Part shown: positions 39,267 through 50,310 of the stretch, piece after piece | Position numbering within the stretch: the stretch's first letter is position 1 | How the letters are laid out: every line of letters starts with the position of its first letter | From: Caballeronia temeraria | Lineage (GTDB): Bacteria > Pseudomonadota > Gammaproteobacteria > Burkholderiales > Burkholderiaceae | Assembly: GCF_001544795.2 (NCBI RefSeq) | Contig: NZ_FCOI02000001.1 | Location: 372,001-436,000 of the forward strand | Length of the DNA: 64,000 nt | Direction of reading: 5' to 3' | Notes under the pieces: generated by a model | Told to the model about the DNA's origin: nothing | The model's database searches: none | What the model saw: the letters and a program-made list of their open reading frames with translations, nothing else | Program-made: the position numbers and the translations under genes

Positions 39267-41212
39267 GCACGCTCGACACGATCCAGCCGGCGCGTCCCGT
39301 GCCCGCGCCCGCCGACGAAAGCGCGGCGCTCGCCGAAGGCTTCGCGCGGCGCATGAGCGCGCTGGCCGCACGGCTCGGCGCCGATGAGACAAGCGTGCTG
39401 TGGGCCGAGCGCGCCGCACTCGCGATGAGCCGCGCGACCGCGCAAGGCCACGTGTGCCTGCCGCTCGCCGCGCTTGCCCGCCGTCACGACGTGCGTTTCG
39501 GCGAAGCGCGCGATGCGCTGCTCGCGAGCGGCGTCGCGTGTTTCGTGCGCGGCGACGTGCGCGCGGACGCCGCCGATCTGCTGCCGCTCGTCATCGACGA
39601 GGACGGGCGGCTCTATCTCGCGCGCTATTTCGATTACGAGCGGCGGCTCGCGCGGGCGCTCGTCGAACGTTCGCGCGATGCCCGCATGCCGGTGTCGCGC
39701 GAGGACATTGCGCGGCAGGCGGAGCGCATCGCGCGCTATTTCGGCCCGCCCGCCGATGCAGACATCGACTGGCAGCGCGTCGCCGCACTCGTCGCGCTGG
39801 CGGGGCGGCTGACGATCGTGAGCGGCGGGCCGGGCACCGGCAAGACGACGACCGTCGTCGGCGTGCTCGCGTGTCTGCTCGATGCCGACCCGGAGTTGCG
39901 CATCGCGCTCGCCGCGCCGACCGGCAAGGCCGCGCAACGCATGCAGGAGGCGCTCATCGAACGCGCGGACAAGCTGCCGCCGGAACTCGCGGAGCGCCTG
40001 CCGCGCACGTCGTTCACGTTGCAGCGGCTCTTGGGCGTGCAGTCGGACGGGCGCTTCCGGCATCATCGCGACAATCCGTTGCCGTATGACGTGATCGTCG
40101 TCGACGAAGCCTCGATGATCGACGTCGCACTCGCGGCGCATCTGCTCGAAGCCATCGCGCCGTCGAGCCGTCTCGTGATGCTCGGCGACAAGGATCAGTT
40201 GTCGGCGGTGGAGGCGGGCGCGGTGTTCGCGGAACTGAGCGCGGAGCCGTCGTTCAGCGAGACGGGCGTGGCGCGCATCGCGGTGGCGCTGTCCGTCGAT
40301 GCGAAGCGGCTCGAAGCGGCATTGCCGAACGCCGCGTCCGTCGACGATTCCGAAGGCTACGGCGATCTCTTCGGCAGCCCTATGAGCGAAAAAGCCGAGT
40401 CTGCGCTGACTGATTGCGTCGTGTGGTTGCAGAAGAACTATCGTTTCGGGCTCGATTCGGACATCGGCCGTCTGTCGATCGCGATCCGCGATGGCGACGA
40501 AGCGGCCGCGCTCGATGCGCTCGATCCGTCCGGCGCGCGCGCAGCCGTGCTCTTCGACGACGGCGACGCGGCGCTGTCCGAGCGCACGCTCGCGCGTCTC
40601 GCGAAAGGCTTCGCGCCGTACGCCGAAGCGCTTGCCGCCGTGCTCGACGGCACGCAAGCCGATCACGCCCAGCTTTTCGACGCGCTCAATCGCTTCCGCG
40701 TGCTGTGCGCGACGCGCAAGGGGCCGCGCGGCGTCGATGAAGTGAACGCGCGCATCGCCGCGAAGGTGCGCGAGCAGGCGGGCATCGCGCTTGCACTCGG
40801 TGCGCAGTGGTTCGCCGGTCGGCCGGTGATCGTCACGCGCAACGACTACGCGCTCGGGCTCTTCAATGGCGATATCGGCATCGCGCTGCCGGGCGCGGAC
40901 GGGCTGTTGCGTGTCGCGTTCCGCATGGCCGATGGCGCGCTGCGCTATGTATCGCCCGCCGCGCTGCCGCCGCACGACACTGCGTTTGCGCTCACCGTGC
41001 ACAAGTCGCAGGGTTCCGAGTTCGAGCACGCGGCGCTCGTGTTGCCGGGCGCGTTCGTGCGCGTGCTGTCGCGCGAGCTGGTTTATACGGCGATCACGCG
41101 GGCGAAGCGTCGCATCGAAGTGATCGGCTCGGCGGCGATCTTTGCGCAGGCCGTCAGGGAACCGACGCGGCGCGATTCCGGGCTGGCTGCGAGAATGCGC
41201 CGTCTGACATGA
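39263..41212 (+). CDS. recD: Exodeoxyribonuclease V subunit alpha, RecD
   Basis: 5'-3' helicase subunit of RecBCD, 649 residues. Walker A is GGPGTGKTTTVVGVL (about 189) and Walker B VIVVDEASMIDVAL; the late SF1 motifs ALTVHKSQGSEFEH and ELVYTAITRAKRR are intact. Overlaps recB by ATGA. An extra acidic loop with ASVDDSEGYGDLFG around residue 360 is longer than in E. coli. Having all three subunits together in the order C-B-D, without ptrA between recC and recB, is the pattern I expect for Burkholderiaceae. arfB follows after 62 bases. Confidence 0.95.
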   Translation: MSTLDTIQPARPVPAPADESAALAEGFARRMSALAARLGADETSVLWAERAALAMSRATAQGHVCLPLAALARRHDVRFGEARDALLASGVACFVRGDVRADAADLLPLVIDEDGRLYLARYFDYERRLARALVERSRDARMPVSREDIARQAERIARYFGPPADADIDWQRVAALVALAGRLTIVSGGPGTGKTTTVVGVLACLLDADPELRIALAAPTGKAAQRMQEALIERADKLPPELAERLPRTSFTLQRLLGVQSDGRFRHHRDNPLPYDVIVVDEASMIDVALAAHLLEAIAPSSRLVMLGDKDQLSAVEAGAVFAELSAEPSFSETGVARIAVALSVDAKRLEAALPNAASVDDSEGYGDLFGSPMSEKAESALTDCVVWLQKNYRFGLDSDIGRLSIAIRDGDEAAALDALDPSGARAAVLFDDGDAALSERTLARLAKGFAPYAEALAAVLDGTQADHAQLFDALNRFRVLCATRKGPRGVDEVNARIAAKVREQAGIALALGAQWFAGRPVIVTRNDYALGLFNGDIGIALPGADGLLRVAFRMADGALRYVSPAALPPHDTAFALTVHKSQGSEFEHAALVLPGAFVRVLSRELVYTAITRAKRRIEVIGSAAIFAQAVREPTRRDSGLAARMRRLT

Positions 41213-41274
41213 AAGCGACGCATATCAAGGACGCTGACGAAGAGGCCGATATACGGAATGAAAGGAGCCGACCG

Positions 41275-41688
41275 ATGACGATAACCGACAGCCTCTTCGT
41301 GCCGCCCAATGAAATCGAGCTGACGGCCGTGCGCGCGCAAGGCGCGGGCGGTCAGAACGTCAACAAGGTGTCGAGCGCGATCCATCTGCGCTTCGACATC
41401 CGCGCGTCGTCGTTGCCGGAGCACATCAAGGCGCGTCTGCTCGCGCTCTCCGACAGCCGGGTCACGCGCGAAGGCGTGATCGTCATCAAGGCGCAGGAGC
41501 ATCGCACGCAGGACATGAATCGCGCGGCGGCGCTCGCGCGGCTCGACGAGCTGATTCGCAGCGTGTCGGTGACGCGTCGCAAGCGCATCGCGACGAAGCC
41601 AACGCGCGCATCGCAGTTGCGCCGCGTCGAAGGCAAGGTGAAGCGCGGCGCGATCAAGGCGGGGCGCGGGCCGGTGCGCGGAGACTGA
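41275..41688 (+). CDS. arfB: Alternative ribosome-rescue factor ArfB (peptidyl-tRNA hydrolase)
   Basis: Rescues ribosomes stalled at the 3' end of mRNA by hydrolysing peptidyl-tRNA. 137 residues (E. coli YaeJ 140), with a class I release-factor GGQ motif in RAQGAGGQNVNKVSSAIHLR and a basic Arg/Lys-rich tail (RVEGKVKRGAIKAGRG) that enters the mRNA channel of empty ribosomes. The start at MTITDSLFVPPNEIEL is supported by AAAGGAG 5 bases upstream. Converges on the next gene with a single base between stops. Confidence 0.95.
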   Translation: MTITDSLFVPPNEIELTAVRAQGAGGQNVNKVSSAIHLRFDIRASSLPEHIKARLLALSDSRVTREGVIVIKAQEHRTQDMNRAAALARLDELIRSVSVTRRKRIATKPTRASQLRRVEGKVKRGAIKAGRGPVRGD

Positions 41689-41689
41689 G

Positions 41690-42217
41690 TCAGCCTTGCT
41701 GCCACTTCGGCGGCATATCGAGACGCGGCCCGAAGAACCACGACCTGAGCGTGTCTCGTCCGATGATGCGCGCCAGCTCGGCGAACGCGCAGTAGTTGCT
41801 GATCATCAGCACGAGCAGAATCTGGACGGCCCAGAACTGCGGCCAGTTCATATGCGTAATGAGCGCGTGGTTCGCCGCGGCAAGACTGTGCGTCTCCTTC
41901 CAGAAGTCGAACAGGCGCTCGAGATAGTGAAGGAAGCCTGCAATCACCGTGTAGATCAGCGTCTTCCAGGCGGCGTTCCAGATCAGCGGACGATCCGGAT
42001 AGCGGTTGATGAACGGCAGCATGTTGGCGATCAGCACGGCCTTGCCGAGAATCAGCGAAGCGACGAGCACCGACATCGACGAGGGCAGCGAAATGCCGGT
42101 GCCTTTCACCATCAGCGCACGAATGATGGCGACGGCATGCAGGAGGACGAAGAAGAAGAGCGTCGGCGGGACCATCTTCATCATCTCGTGCTTGATCTTG
42201 GCGAAGAAGTTTCCCAT
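41690..42217 (-). CDS. Integral membrane protein, unknown function
   Basis: 175 residues from MGNFFAKIKHEMMKMVP; GGGAG lies 6 bases upstream of the ATG, and the much longer open frame upstream is antisense shadow of the next gene. Four hydrophobic segments are visible: about 18-38 (PTLFFFVLLHAVAIIRALMV), 47-68 (SMSVLVASLILGKAVLIANM), 80-100 and 124-145 (WAVQILLVLMISNYCAFAEL). It ends with a basic, proline-rich tail. I do not recognise the family with confidence. Confidence 0.7.
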   Translation of the reverse strand: MGNFFAKIKHEMMKMVPPTLFFFVLLHAVAIIRALMVKGTGISLPSSMSVLVASLILGKAVLIANMLPFINRYPDRPLIWNAAWKTLIYTVIAGFLHYLERLFDFWKETHSLAAANHALITHMNWPQFWAVQILLVLMISNYCAFAELARIIGRDTLRSWFFGPRLDMPPKWQQG

Positions 42218-42333
42218 GGCGGCTCCCGGCAAACGACGCGCAGGACGGCGCGGCGCGGCGCGCAACGGCCATCCGGACAATTTCACCCTGGCGACTGAAC
42301 CGGCCGCGAGCGGCCGGCGTCCCCGGAAGAAGT

Positions 42334-43272
42334 CTAGTTCACCGCGCGCGCTTTGCTGCGTGCAGTGAACGGCACGCGTTTCACGAAGCCCGTCGCGAGC
42401 GCGGTGCCCGCGAGCACGATCGCACAGCCGGCGATCATGGCGAGCGAGACGTGCTCGCCGAGAAAGAGCGCGCCCCACAGAATGCCGAAAAGCGGGATCA
42501 CGAAGGTGACCGTCATCGCGCGCGCGGGGCCGGCGACCGCGACCAGATGGAAATAGATGAAATATGCGATGCCCGTGCAGCCGATGCCGAGCGCCAGCAC
42601 CGCGCCCCACGCGTGCGCCGAAACCGGCGCGGCGGGCCATGTGAGGAAGGCGATCGGCGCGAGCGTCAGGGTTGCGCCGATCATGCTGCCGGCCGCGTTG
42701 GTCATCGCGTCGACGTCCATCAGGTACTTTTTCGCGAAGTTGCCCGCGACGCCGTAAAGCGCCGATGCCGCCAGCGCCGCGGCCGCCGCGAGCAGACCCT
42801 GCACGGGCAGCGCGGCGTCGTGGCCCGCGTGGTCCGGCGCGATCTGGTTCCAGACCAGCACGAGCACGCCCGCGAAGCCGATCGCCATGCCGATCGTGCG
42901 CACGGTCGTCAGACGGTCCTTGAGCCAGAGATAGGCGACGAGCGCGCCGAAAAGCGGCGTCGTCGCGTTGATGACGGACGTGGCGCCGGCCGATAGCGTC
43001 AGCTCGGCATACGCGAAGAGGCAGAAGGGCGCGGCCGAATTGAGAATGCCGACGGCGAGCAGCTGCGGCCAGCGCTTTTTGAGCGTCGCGATGGTGGCGG
43101 CGAGCGGACGGCGGGAGAGCAGCATCGCGACGAGAAACAGCGCGCCGATGCCGACGCGCAAGGCCATCAAAGGCGCCACGCCGAACTCGGCGACGCCGAC
43201 GCGGATAAAGAGAAACGACGCGCCCCACAGGGCGGCGAGCACGATCAGTTGCAGCAGATTGGCGGGTGACAT
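42334..43272 (-). CDS. EamA/DMT-family transporter
   Basis: Ten-helix drug/metabolite transporter of 312 residues with two EamA repeats (about 10-140 and 155-300). The start at MSPANLLQLIVLAALWG fits, as the first helix carries the family phrase ALWGASFLFIRV. The second repeat ends in IAGCAIVLAGTALATG. Likely an inner-membrane exporter of metabolites such as amino acids, but substrate cannot be inferred. It is followed by a 116-base gap to the four-helix membrane protein. It is not closely related in sequence to the other DMT protein at 49.2 kb. Confidence 0.88.
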   Translation of the reverse strand: MSPANLLQLIVLAALWGASFLFIRVGVAEFGVAPLMALRVGIGALFLVAMLLSRRPLAATIATLKKRWPQLLAVGILNSAAPFCLFAYAELTLSAGATSVINATTPLFGALVAYLWLKDRLTTVRTIGMAIGFAGVLVLVWNQIAPDHAGHDAALPVQGLLAAAAALAASALYGVAGNFAKKYLMDVDAMTNAAGSMIGATLTLAPIAFLTWPAAPVSAHAWGAVLALGIGCTGIAYFIYFHLVAVAGPARAMTVTFVIPLFGILWGALFLGEHVSLAMIAGCAIVLAGTALATGFVKRVPFTARSKARAVN

Positions 43273-43383
43273 GGCGAGGCGGACTTCGGGAGGTTCATCG
43301 AAAGTCCGCGCATGGTAGCACCGCGCCTGTATCAAAAAACGTCCGGCGAACGAAAGCGCAAGAAGCGGGATAAATCGCGCCGG

Positions 43384-44985
43384 TCAATGCGGCGGGATCA
43401 TCCACGTCAGCACGTTCTGCTGCAGCCACACGAGCACGCCGAGCAGGATCGTGAGCAGGATCGAATGCTTGAACGTGCGCACGAAGACGAGGCCCTCCTT
43501 GCCCTTGAGCTCGGTCGTCGCGACGCCGGTCGAGATGTTCTGCGGCGAGATCATCTTGCCCATCACGCCGCCCGACGAGTTGGTCGCCGCCATCAGCACC
43601 GGATTCAGGTTGAGCTGATTCGCCGCGACCACCTGCAGATTGCCGAAGAGCGCGTTGCCCGACGTGTCGCTGCCGGACAGGAACACCGCCACCCAGCCGA
43701 GGAACGCCGACACGAGCGGGAAGAACGGTCCGACCGACGCCACGCCGAGACCCAGCGTGTAGTTCATGCCCGAGTAGTTCATCAGATACGCGAGGCCGAC
43801 GATCGTCGCGACCGTCAGAATGGCGATGCGCGTCTGGACCCACGTATCGACGATCGCCGCGCCGTATTCGCGCGCGGGCAGCTTCACCATGAGCGCCGTG
43901 ATGATCGACGCGACCAGGATCGCCGTGCCCGTCGCGAGCGGCTGGAAGTCCCAGATCGCGCCGTAGGGCTGGTTGTAGAGCGTGATGTAGACGGCCTTGT
44001 CGAGGCCCGGCCACGGGACTTTCACATCGCCGATCATGAAGATCTTGAGCACCGTCCACACGATCACGACCACCGACACGACGATCCACGGCACCCAGCC
44101 CTGGCCGCCCGGAATCGCCGAACGTGTCGTGCCCAGGCGCTCGACGTTCACCGCGAAGCGTTCGTCCGCGACAGGCTTCCACACGCGCAGGAACGCGATC
44201 GTCAGAATCAGCGAGACGAGCGAGGAGAGCACGTCGGTCAGCGCATAGCTGATGTAGTTCGACGTCACGAACTGCGTCAGCGCGAAGGCGCCGCCCGAGA
44301 CGAGCAGCACGGGCCAGATGCGCATCATGTTGCGAAAGCCCGCGTAGATACCGATCACATAGAAGGGCAGGAACAGCGCGAAGAGCGGCAACTGGCGGCC
44401 GACCATTTTCGCGAGCGCATCGGTCGGCAGATGCGTGACCGCGCCGAGCACGGTGATCGGCACGCCGAGCGCGCCGAATGCGACCGGCGCCGTGTTGAAG
44501 ATCAGCGTGAACGTGAGCGCTTCGAGCGTCGGGAAGCCGAGCAGGATCAGCAGCGAACTCGTGATCGCGATCGGCGTGCCGAAGCCCGAAATGCCTTCGA
44601 GCAGCGCGCCGAACGAGAAGCCGATCACGACGAGCACGACGCGCCGGTCGTTCGGCAGGTTATCGATCATCCAGACGCGAAACGCCTCGAAGCGCCCCGA
44701 GCGCTGCGCGACGTTATAGAGCAGGATCGCGGCGAAGACGATCCACATCACCGGCCACAGCGCGAACACGGCGCCGGCCGCGACCGAATCGAGCGCGAGG
44801 CTGACCGGGAAATGCCAGCCCGCGATCGCGATGACGAGCGCGAGGATCAGCCCCGCGAGCGACGCCTGCCACGCAGGGCGCCGCGCCCAGCCGAGCAGCA
44901 CGAGCACGAGGATGATCGGCAGCGCGGCGACGATGAAGGACGCGAAGAGGGAATGGGCGATCGGGGTGAGTAGCTGGTGGAACAT
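43384..44985 (-). CDS. lldP: L-lactate permease
   Basis: Proton-coupled L-lactate (and glycolate) symporter of the LctP family, 533 residues and at least twelve membrane segments. Opening MFHQLLTPIAHSLFASFIV is family-like; NKTFxx-type signatures are SGFGTPIAITSSLLILLGFP and NSSGGVMGKMISPQNIS, the latter a strong LctP mark. No lactate dehydrogenase (lldD) or regulator (lldR) lies beside it, so it would supply lactate to enzymes elsewhere. The 3' side has no obvious terminator within 110 bases. Confidence 0.94.
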   Translation of the reverse strand: MFHQLLTPIAHSLFASFIVAALPIILVLVLLGWARRPAWQASLAGLILALVIAIAGWHFPVSLALDSVAAGAVFALWPVMWIVFAAILLYNVAQRSGRFEAFRVWMIDNLPNDRRVVLVVIGFSFGALLEGISGFGTPIAITSSLLILLGFPTLEALTFTLIFNTAPVAFGALGVPITVLGAVTHLPTDALAKMVGRQLPLFALFLPFYVIGIYAGFRNMMRIWPVLLVSGGAFALTQFVTSNYISYALTDVLSSLVSLILTIAFLRVWKPVADERFAVNVERLGTTRSAIPGGQGWVPWIVVSVVVIVWTVLKIFMIGDVKVPWPGLDKAVYITLYNQPYGAIWDFQPLATGTAILVASIITALMVKLPAREYGAAIVDTWVQTRIAILTVATIVGLAYLMNYSGMNYTLGLGVASVGPFFPLVSAFLGWVAVFLSGSDTSGNALFGNLQVVAANQLNLNPVLMAATNSSGGVMGKMISPQNISTGVATTELKGKEGLVFVRTFKHSILLTILLGVLVWLQQNVLTWMIPPH

Positions 44986-45225
44986 CGGGTCTCCTTCGTT
45001 CTGTCATGAGCCGAGACGGCGACATGCGACGCCGCGATGCGCGTGGAGTTCGATGTTCGACAGCGGACGGCAGCCGGCTTAAGCAACCGCATAACGCGCA
45101 CACTAAGAATAGGGCGCGAACGGCCTGCGTCAAGGCGTGAATGCCGGTTGATTGCGGTCGCGCGCATTACATCGACGCGCCGCTGGCGGGCGCGTCGCGA
45201 ATGCGGGATGTGCAAGGAGCGTGAC

Positions 45226-45354
45226 TCAGCCCTCGGCGATGGCGCTCGGCGCGCGATCATCGCGACCGGCGGATGGCGTCTGGCGGAACACCCACACGGT
45301 CAACAGGCCGAGCGAGGCAAGCATCCACAACAGGAAAAACATAAAGGCCATCAT
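45226..45354 (-). CDS. Putative 42-residue membrane peptide
   Basis: Too short for standard gene calling, but with a good GGGGGA ribosome-binding site 7 bases before the start. The peptide is MMAFMFFLLWMLASLGLLTV with WVFRQTPSAGRDDRAPSAIAEG after it: one hydrophobic segment (about 1-23) then a charged tail of arginine and acidic residues. A second ATG follows at codon 2. It does not match CydX, KdpF or other named small subunits that I know. It lies alone in the 619-base interval between lldP and the Tyr/Gly-rich lipoprotein, which otherwise shows nothing. Confidence 0.55.
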   Translation of the reverse strand: MMAFMFFLLWMLASLGLLTVWVFRQTPSAGRDDRAPSAIAEG

Positions 45355-45604
45355 GTCCGATCCCCCGATACGGAAAAATGCGCGGTTTATCGCCGTTGCA
45401 GCGCGATATGGAGGAGCTATATAGCCAAAACCGTGCCAATCATCTGGCGAATAGTGCCGAAGCCTTGTCGGATAAGGAAAGTGCGCTGGCGCACGATCGG
45501 GCGACTTGCGCTCAACGGCGTGCGTCGATTAGAAAATGTTGCAGCAGTGTTACGCCGGCTGTGCGCAAACGTTTTGTTGATCGCGCCGTGCGTAACGTAG
45601 ACGC

Positions 45605-46138
45605 TCAGTGTCCGTGACCGCCGCCTCCGCCGCCATGCCAGCTCGTACCGCCACCGTGCCAGCCGCCGCCACCGCCATGCCAGCCGCCACCGTGCCAACC
45701 GCCGCCATGCCAGCCGTGGCCCCAGCAGCAACCGCCGCCGCCCCAGTAGCCGAAGCTGAACGACACCGCGGGATAGCCGTATCCATACCCGTAGCCGTAA
45801 TAGGCCGGATAGCCGTAATACGGGTAAGCGGCATACGGCGGGTAATACGGATAGGGATACGGAGATGTCTGGTAGTAGTCGGAATAGGGCGAGCCGACGG
45901 CGTACTCGTACTGCGGCGGCAGCGTGGCGGAAGAAGTGGGCGTCGCCACCGTGCCGGAAGCGGGCACCGTGAATTCCCGCTGGGTATACGCAGCGCCGAC
46001 GACGGGAGCCGGCGGGTAAGCCGGATAGGCCGAATAAGCCGGATAACCGTAAGGGTAGTAGCACCCGCTGAGAAGAAGCCCAACGGCGAGCGCTGCGACG
46101 GCCGTTCTGGGTCCGGAGATACTGCGGGCGGAAATCAT
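45605..46138 (-). CDS. Tyr-rich then Gly/His/Trp-rich lipoprotein
   Basis: 177 residues. Lipobox LLSGC gives lipidated Cys26. The next 100 residues are exceptionally rich in Tyr and Pro (YPYPYYPPYAAYPYYG and similar). The last about 45 residues begin with adjacent cysteines in GGGGCCWGHGW and then repeat WHGGG five times, ending GGGGGGHGH. His and Cys density suggests metal binding; the Tyr part suggests a surface-exposed flexible segment. No known domain. It is followed by a 250-base spacer to the 42-residue peptide. Confidence 0.82.
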   Translation of the reverse strand: MISARSISGPRTAVAALAVGLLLSGCYYPYGYPAYSAYPAYPPAPVVGAAYTQREFTVPASGTVATPTSSATLPPQYEYAVGSPYSDYYQTSPYPYPYYPPYAAYPYYGYPAYYGYGYGYGYPAVSFSFGYWGGGGCCWGHGWHGGGWHGGGWHGGGGGWHGGGTSWHGGGGGGHGH

Positions 46139-46308
46139 GACGCTACTCCTTGCGTTACGGCTCGCGGACCTTTTGGAATCGGAAGAGATGGGCCGTTAAG
46201 AAGCAGCTTAGTCGAAGGCAGCGAGAGAGGCGCGCGGCTTCATGTCACAAAGCATTACGGGCGCGCCTTTCTGTAACAGAAATGAAACAAGGCTCCGTTC
46301 GTGTCTCT

Positions 46309-46521
46309 TTATTTGCCGACCTGATTGCCGATGATCCCGCCGACTGCCGCGCCGCCCAAGGTCGAAAGTGCGCTGCCACCGATCACTGCCCCGCCCGCCG
46401 CGCCCACGCCGGCGCCGATGGCGGTATCCCGTTGACGTGTGCTCATGTCGCCGCAAGCGGTCAGTCCTCCCAGAAACGCAACGACCATTGCGGCGGCGCC
46501 GATCTGTTTGATGTTTTTCAT
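46309..46521 (-). CDS. Small glycine-zipper lipoprotein (OsmB/SlyB-like)
   Basis: 70 residues: signal peptide with lipobox LTAC (Cys23) and then a glycine-zipper 2TM region (about 35-68, IGAGVGAAGGAVIGGSALST followed by LGGAAVGGIIGNQVG). Such OsmB-type or Rick_17kDa-like peptides insert in the outer or inner membrane and respond to osmotic or envelope stress in other bacteria. Function here is inferred by architecture only. Same strand as the Tyr-rich lipoprotein downstream, with 170 bases between. Confidence 0.78.
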   Translation of the reverse strand: MKNIKQIGAAAMVVAFLGGLTACGDMSTRQRDTAIGAGVGAAGGAVIGGSALSTLGGAAVGGIIGNQVGK

Positions 46522-46718
46522 GTCGACTCTCCAATTCGATGATGAGATGAATCGGCTTCGGTTCGGCCGCGGCGACGACCACTCGCGGCGCGGCCGTTTC
46601 GGCGTTGATCCGAAAACGTTTTATTGCCGGTTCGCCCAGTCGATCAGCAGAAAAGGTGCCCGAATCGTCGTATGAACCGCTCTTTCAAGCCAGGCAAGGC
46701 TTTGCGGCGCATGCGCAT

Positions 46719-46757
46719 AAAAAAACGGCCTGCCGCAGACGCGCTGCGACAGGCCGT
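46719..46757 (-). terminator. Intrinsic terminator of thiC
   Basis: Stem ACGGCCTG/CAGGCCGT (46725-46732 with 46750-46757), continued inside by CGCAG/CTGCG, followed on the minus strand by seven T residues (complement of 46719-46725). It lies 20 bases after the thiC stop. Confidence 0.9.
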
Positions 46758-46776
46758 TGTCAGCAAGTTAGAAGGA

Positions 46777-48786
<2,010 letters not shown>

Positions 48787-48872
48787 TCAGGAGCTAAACA
48801 GGGAGGAACGAGATGGAAAGGTACGGGTTCGGTTGAAGTGGTGCGGATGCTGCGGACCTTGGAACCCGAACG

Positions 48873-48990
48873 CTTCCCTGCGCTGGCATTATCCAGATCA
48901 GGTTCAAAGGGTATTTCTCACCCACGCCACACGAAGCGATTGCGTCGATGAAACCCGGCGAAGTCGCGATGTGCAACGCAGGACCCCCGC
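48873..48990 (-). promoter_or_regulatory. TPP riboswitch (THI element)
   Basis: On the minus strand the aptamer reads from GGGGGTCC (about 48990) through the conserved GAGAAATACCC and TTTGAACCTGATC, then TGGATAATGCCAGCGCAGGG ending near 48874. These are the universally conserved TPP-binding helices. The roughly 165 bases between it and thiC hold the expression platform; a 7-base complement (CGGGTTC with GAACCCG) could form a switch helix there. Confidence 0.95.
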
Positions 48991-49218
48991 GTTAGCAGCC
49001 GACACGTTACACCGTGGCGTGGCGTCTTGGCAACCATTCGTAAAGATGTGCAAACGCGTTGCGTGCTTACTGCATAATGTCGGGCGCTGCGGATCTTCGG
49101 GGTTTTCCCGGACATCGCGCGGCCCGTCCTCGCGCAATCGCACTTCTTCCGTTTCGTCATGTCGTCCAGTCTGGTTTTTCCCGCAGTCGTCCGGCGCAGC
49201 GCCGTCGCGGAGTAATGC

Positions 49219-50157
49219 ATGTCCGCTCTTCCGCCGCCGCGTCTGCCGTTCAGTTTCCCCGACCGTTTCCCGTTTCGTGCGCCGCGCTCTTTCAAAGGGC
49301 AAGTCGCGCTCGCGCTGACGGTCGTCTATCTCGTGTGGGGATCGACGTATCTCGGGATTCATCTCGCGCTCGAATCCTTTCCGCCACTGATGCTCGGCGG
49401 GCTGCGCAATCTGTTCGCGGGCATCGGGCTTTTCGCGATTGCGGTGCATCGCAAGGCGATGTGGCCGAGCGTGCGGGAAGTGCGCAATGCGGCGATCGTC
49501 GGCACGTTGCTGGAGGGGCTTTCGAGCGGGATGATGGCCTACGGCATGCGCACGGTGGGCACCGGCACGGCCGCGGTGATGGTCGCCACGGTGCCGCTTT
49601 TCGCGACCATCTTCACCGCGTGTAGCGGGCGCGGCGTCGCGAAAGGGGAGTGGTTCGCGGTGGCGCTGGGGCTCGTCGGCATCGTGTTGCTGAATCATGG
49701 CGATCCTTCGCCCAGTTCGACGGCCGGCACGCTGGCGATCCTGTGCGCCGCGATCTTCTGGGCGGGCGGCGCGCATCTGGCGACGCGTCTGCCGCAGCCG
49801 TCCGATCTGCTGATGTCGACAGCCCTGCAGATCGGGCTGGGCGGACTGATCGCGACGGCTATCGCGTTTGCGTCGGGGGAGCGGCTTTCGCACGTCGGCG
49901 TCGGCGCGGGCGCGTCGTTCGTGTATCTCGTCGTGATCGGTTCGATGGCGGCGTATGTCGCTTATAACTTTCTGATTCGGAATACGAGCGCGATCGTCGC
50001 GACGAGTTGTCTCTATGTGAATCCGGTCGTGGCGGTGATGCTCGGGGCGGTGCTGCTCGGTGAGATCGTCACGCAGTGGACCGTCATCGCGACGGTCGTG
50101 ATTCTCATGTCGGTCGGGTTGTCCTTCTGGTTCGATCAACAGCGGCGCGGGCTGTAG
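49219..50157 (+). CDS. EamA/DMT-family exporter (YedA/RhaT-like)
   Basis: Ten-helix drug/metabolite transporter, 312 residues. A 25-residue cytoplasmic head rich in Pro and Phe precedes helix 1 (VVYLVWGSTYLGIHLALESF), a YedA/PecM-type signature. The second EamA repeat starts near residue 165 (GTLAILCAAIFWAGGAHLAT) and the last helix ends in ILMSVGLSFWFD. Likely exports metabolites or drugs; substrate unknown. It is divergent from thiC, starting 229 bases beyond the riboswitch. The predicted start is followed closely by another possible one at residue 28. Confidence 0.88.
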   Translation: MSALPPPRLPFSFPDRFPFRAPRSFKGQVALALTVVYLVWGSTYLGIHLALESFPPLMLGGLRNLFAGIGLFAIAVHRKAMWPSVREVRNAAIVGTLLEGLSSGMMAYGMRTVGTGTAAVMVATVPLFATIFTACSGRGVAKGEWFAVALGLVGIVLLNHGDPSPSSTAGTLAILCAAIFWAGGAHLATRLPQPSDLLMSTALQIGLGGLIATAIAFASGERLSHVGVGAGASFVYLVVIGSMAAYVAYNFLIRNTSAIVATSCLYVNPVVAVMLGAVLLGEIVTQWTVIATVVILMSVGLSFWFDQQRRGL

Positions 50158-50310
50158 GACGCGGCAAAGCCCTCTGATGGCGCCAGAAGTAAAAGATTGC
50201 GCCTATCGTTGCGAATGGGCCGCCATCCAAAGAGAATGCCGGGAAAACTTGCGCGGCCGAGCTTGCATCGATGTCACAAAAACGCGTAGGAATCCAAAGG
50301 AAATAAAATC

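Noticed and set aside
35577..39419. 1280-residue open frame antisense to recB/recD
   Set aside because: Same kind of composition-driven shadow; recB and recD on the other strand are unmistakable.
39131..41000. Long antisense open frames over recD, FUSC, lldP, thiC and the histidine kinase
   Set aside because: All have Arg/His/Glu-dominated composition and no recognisable family; they mirror real genes on the opposite strand.
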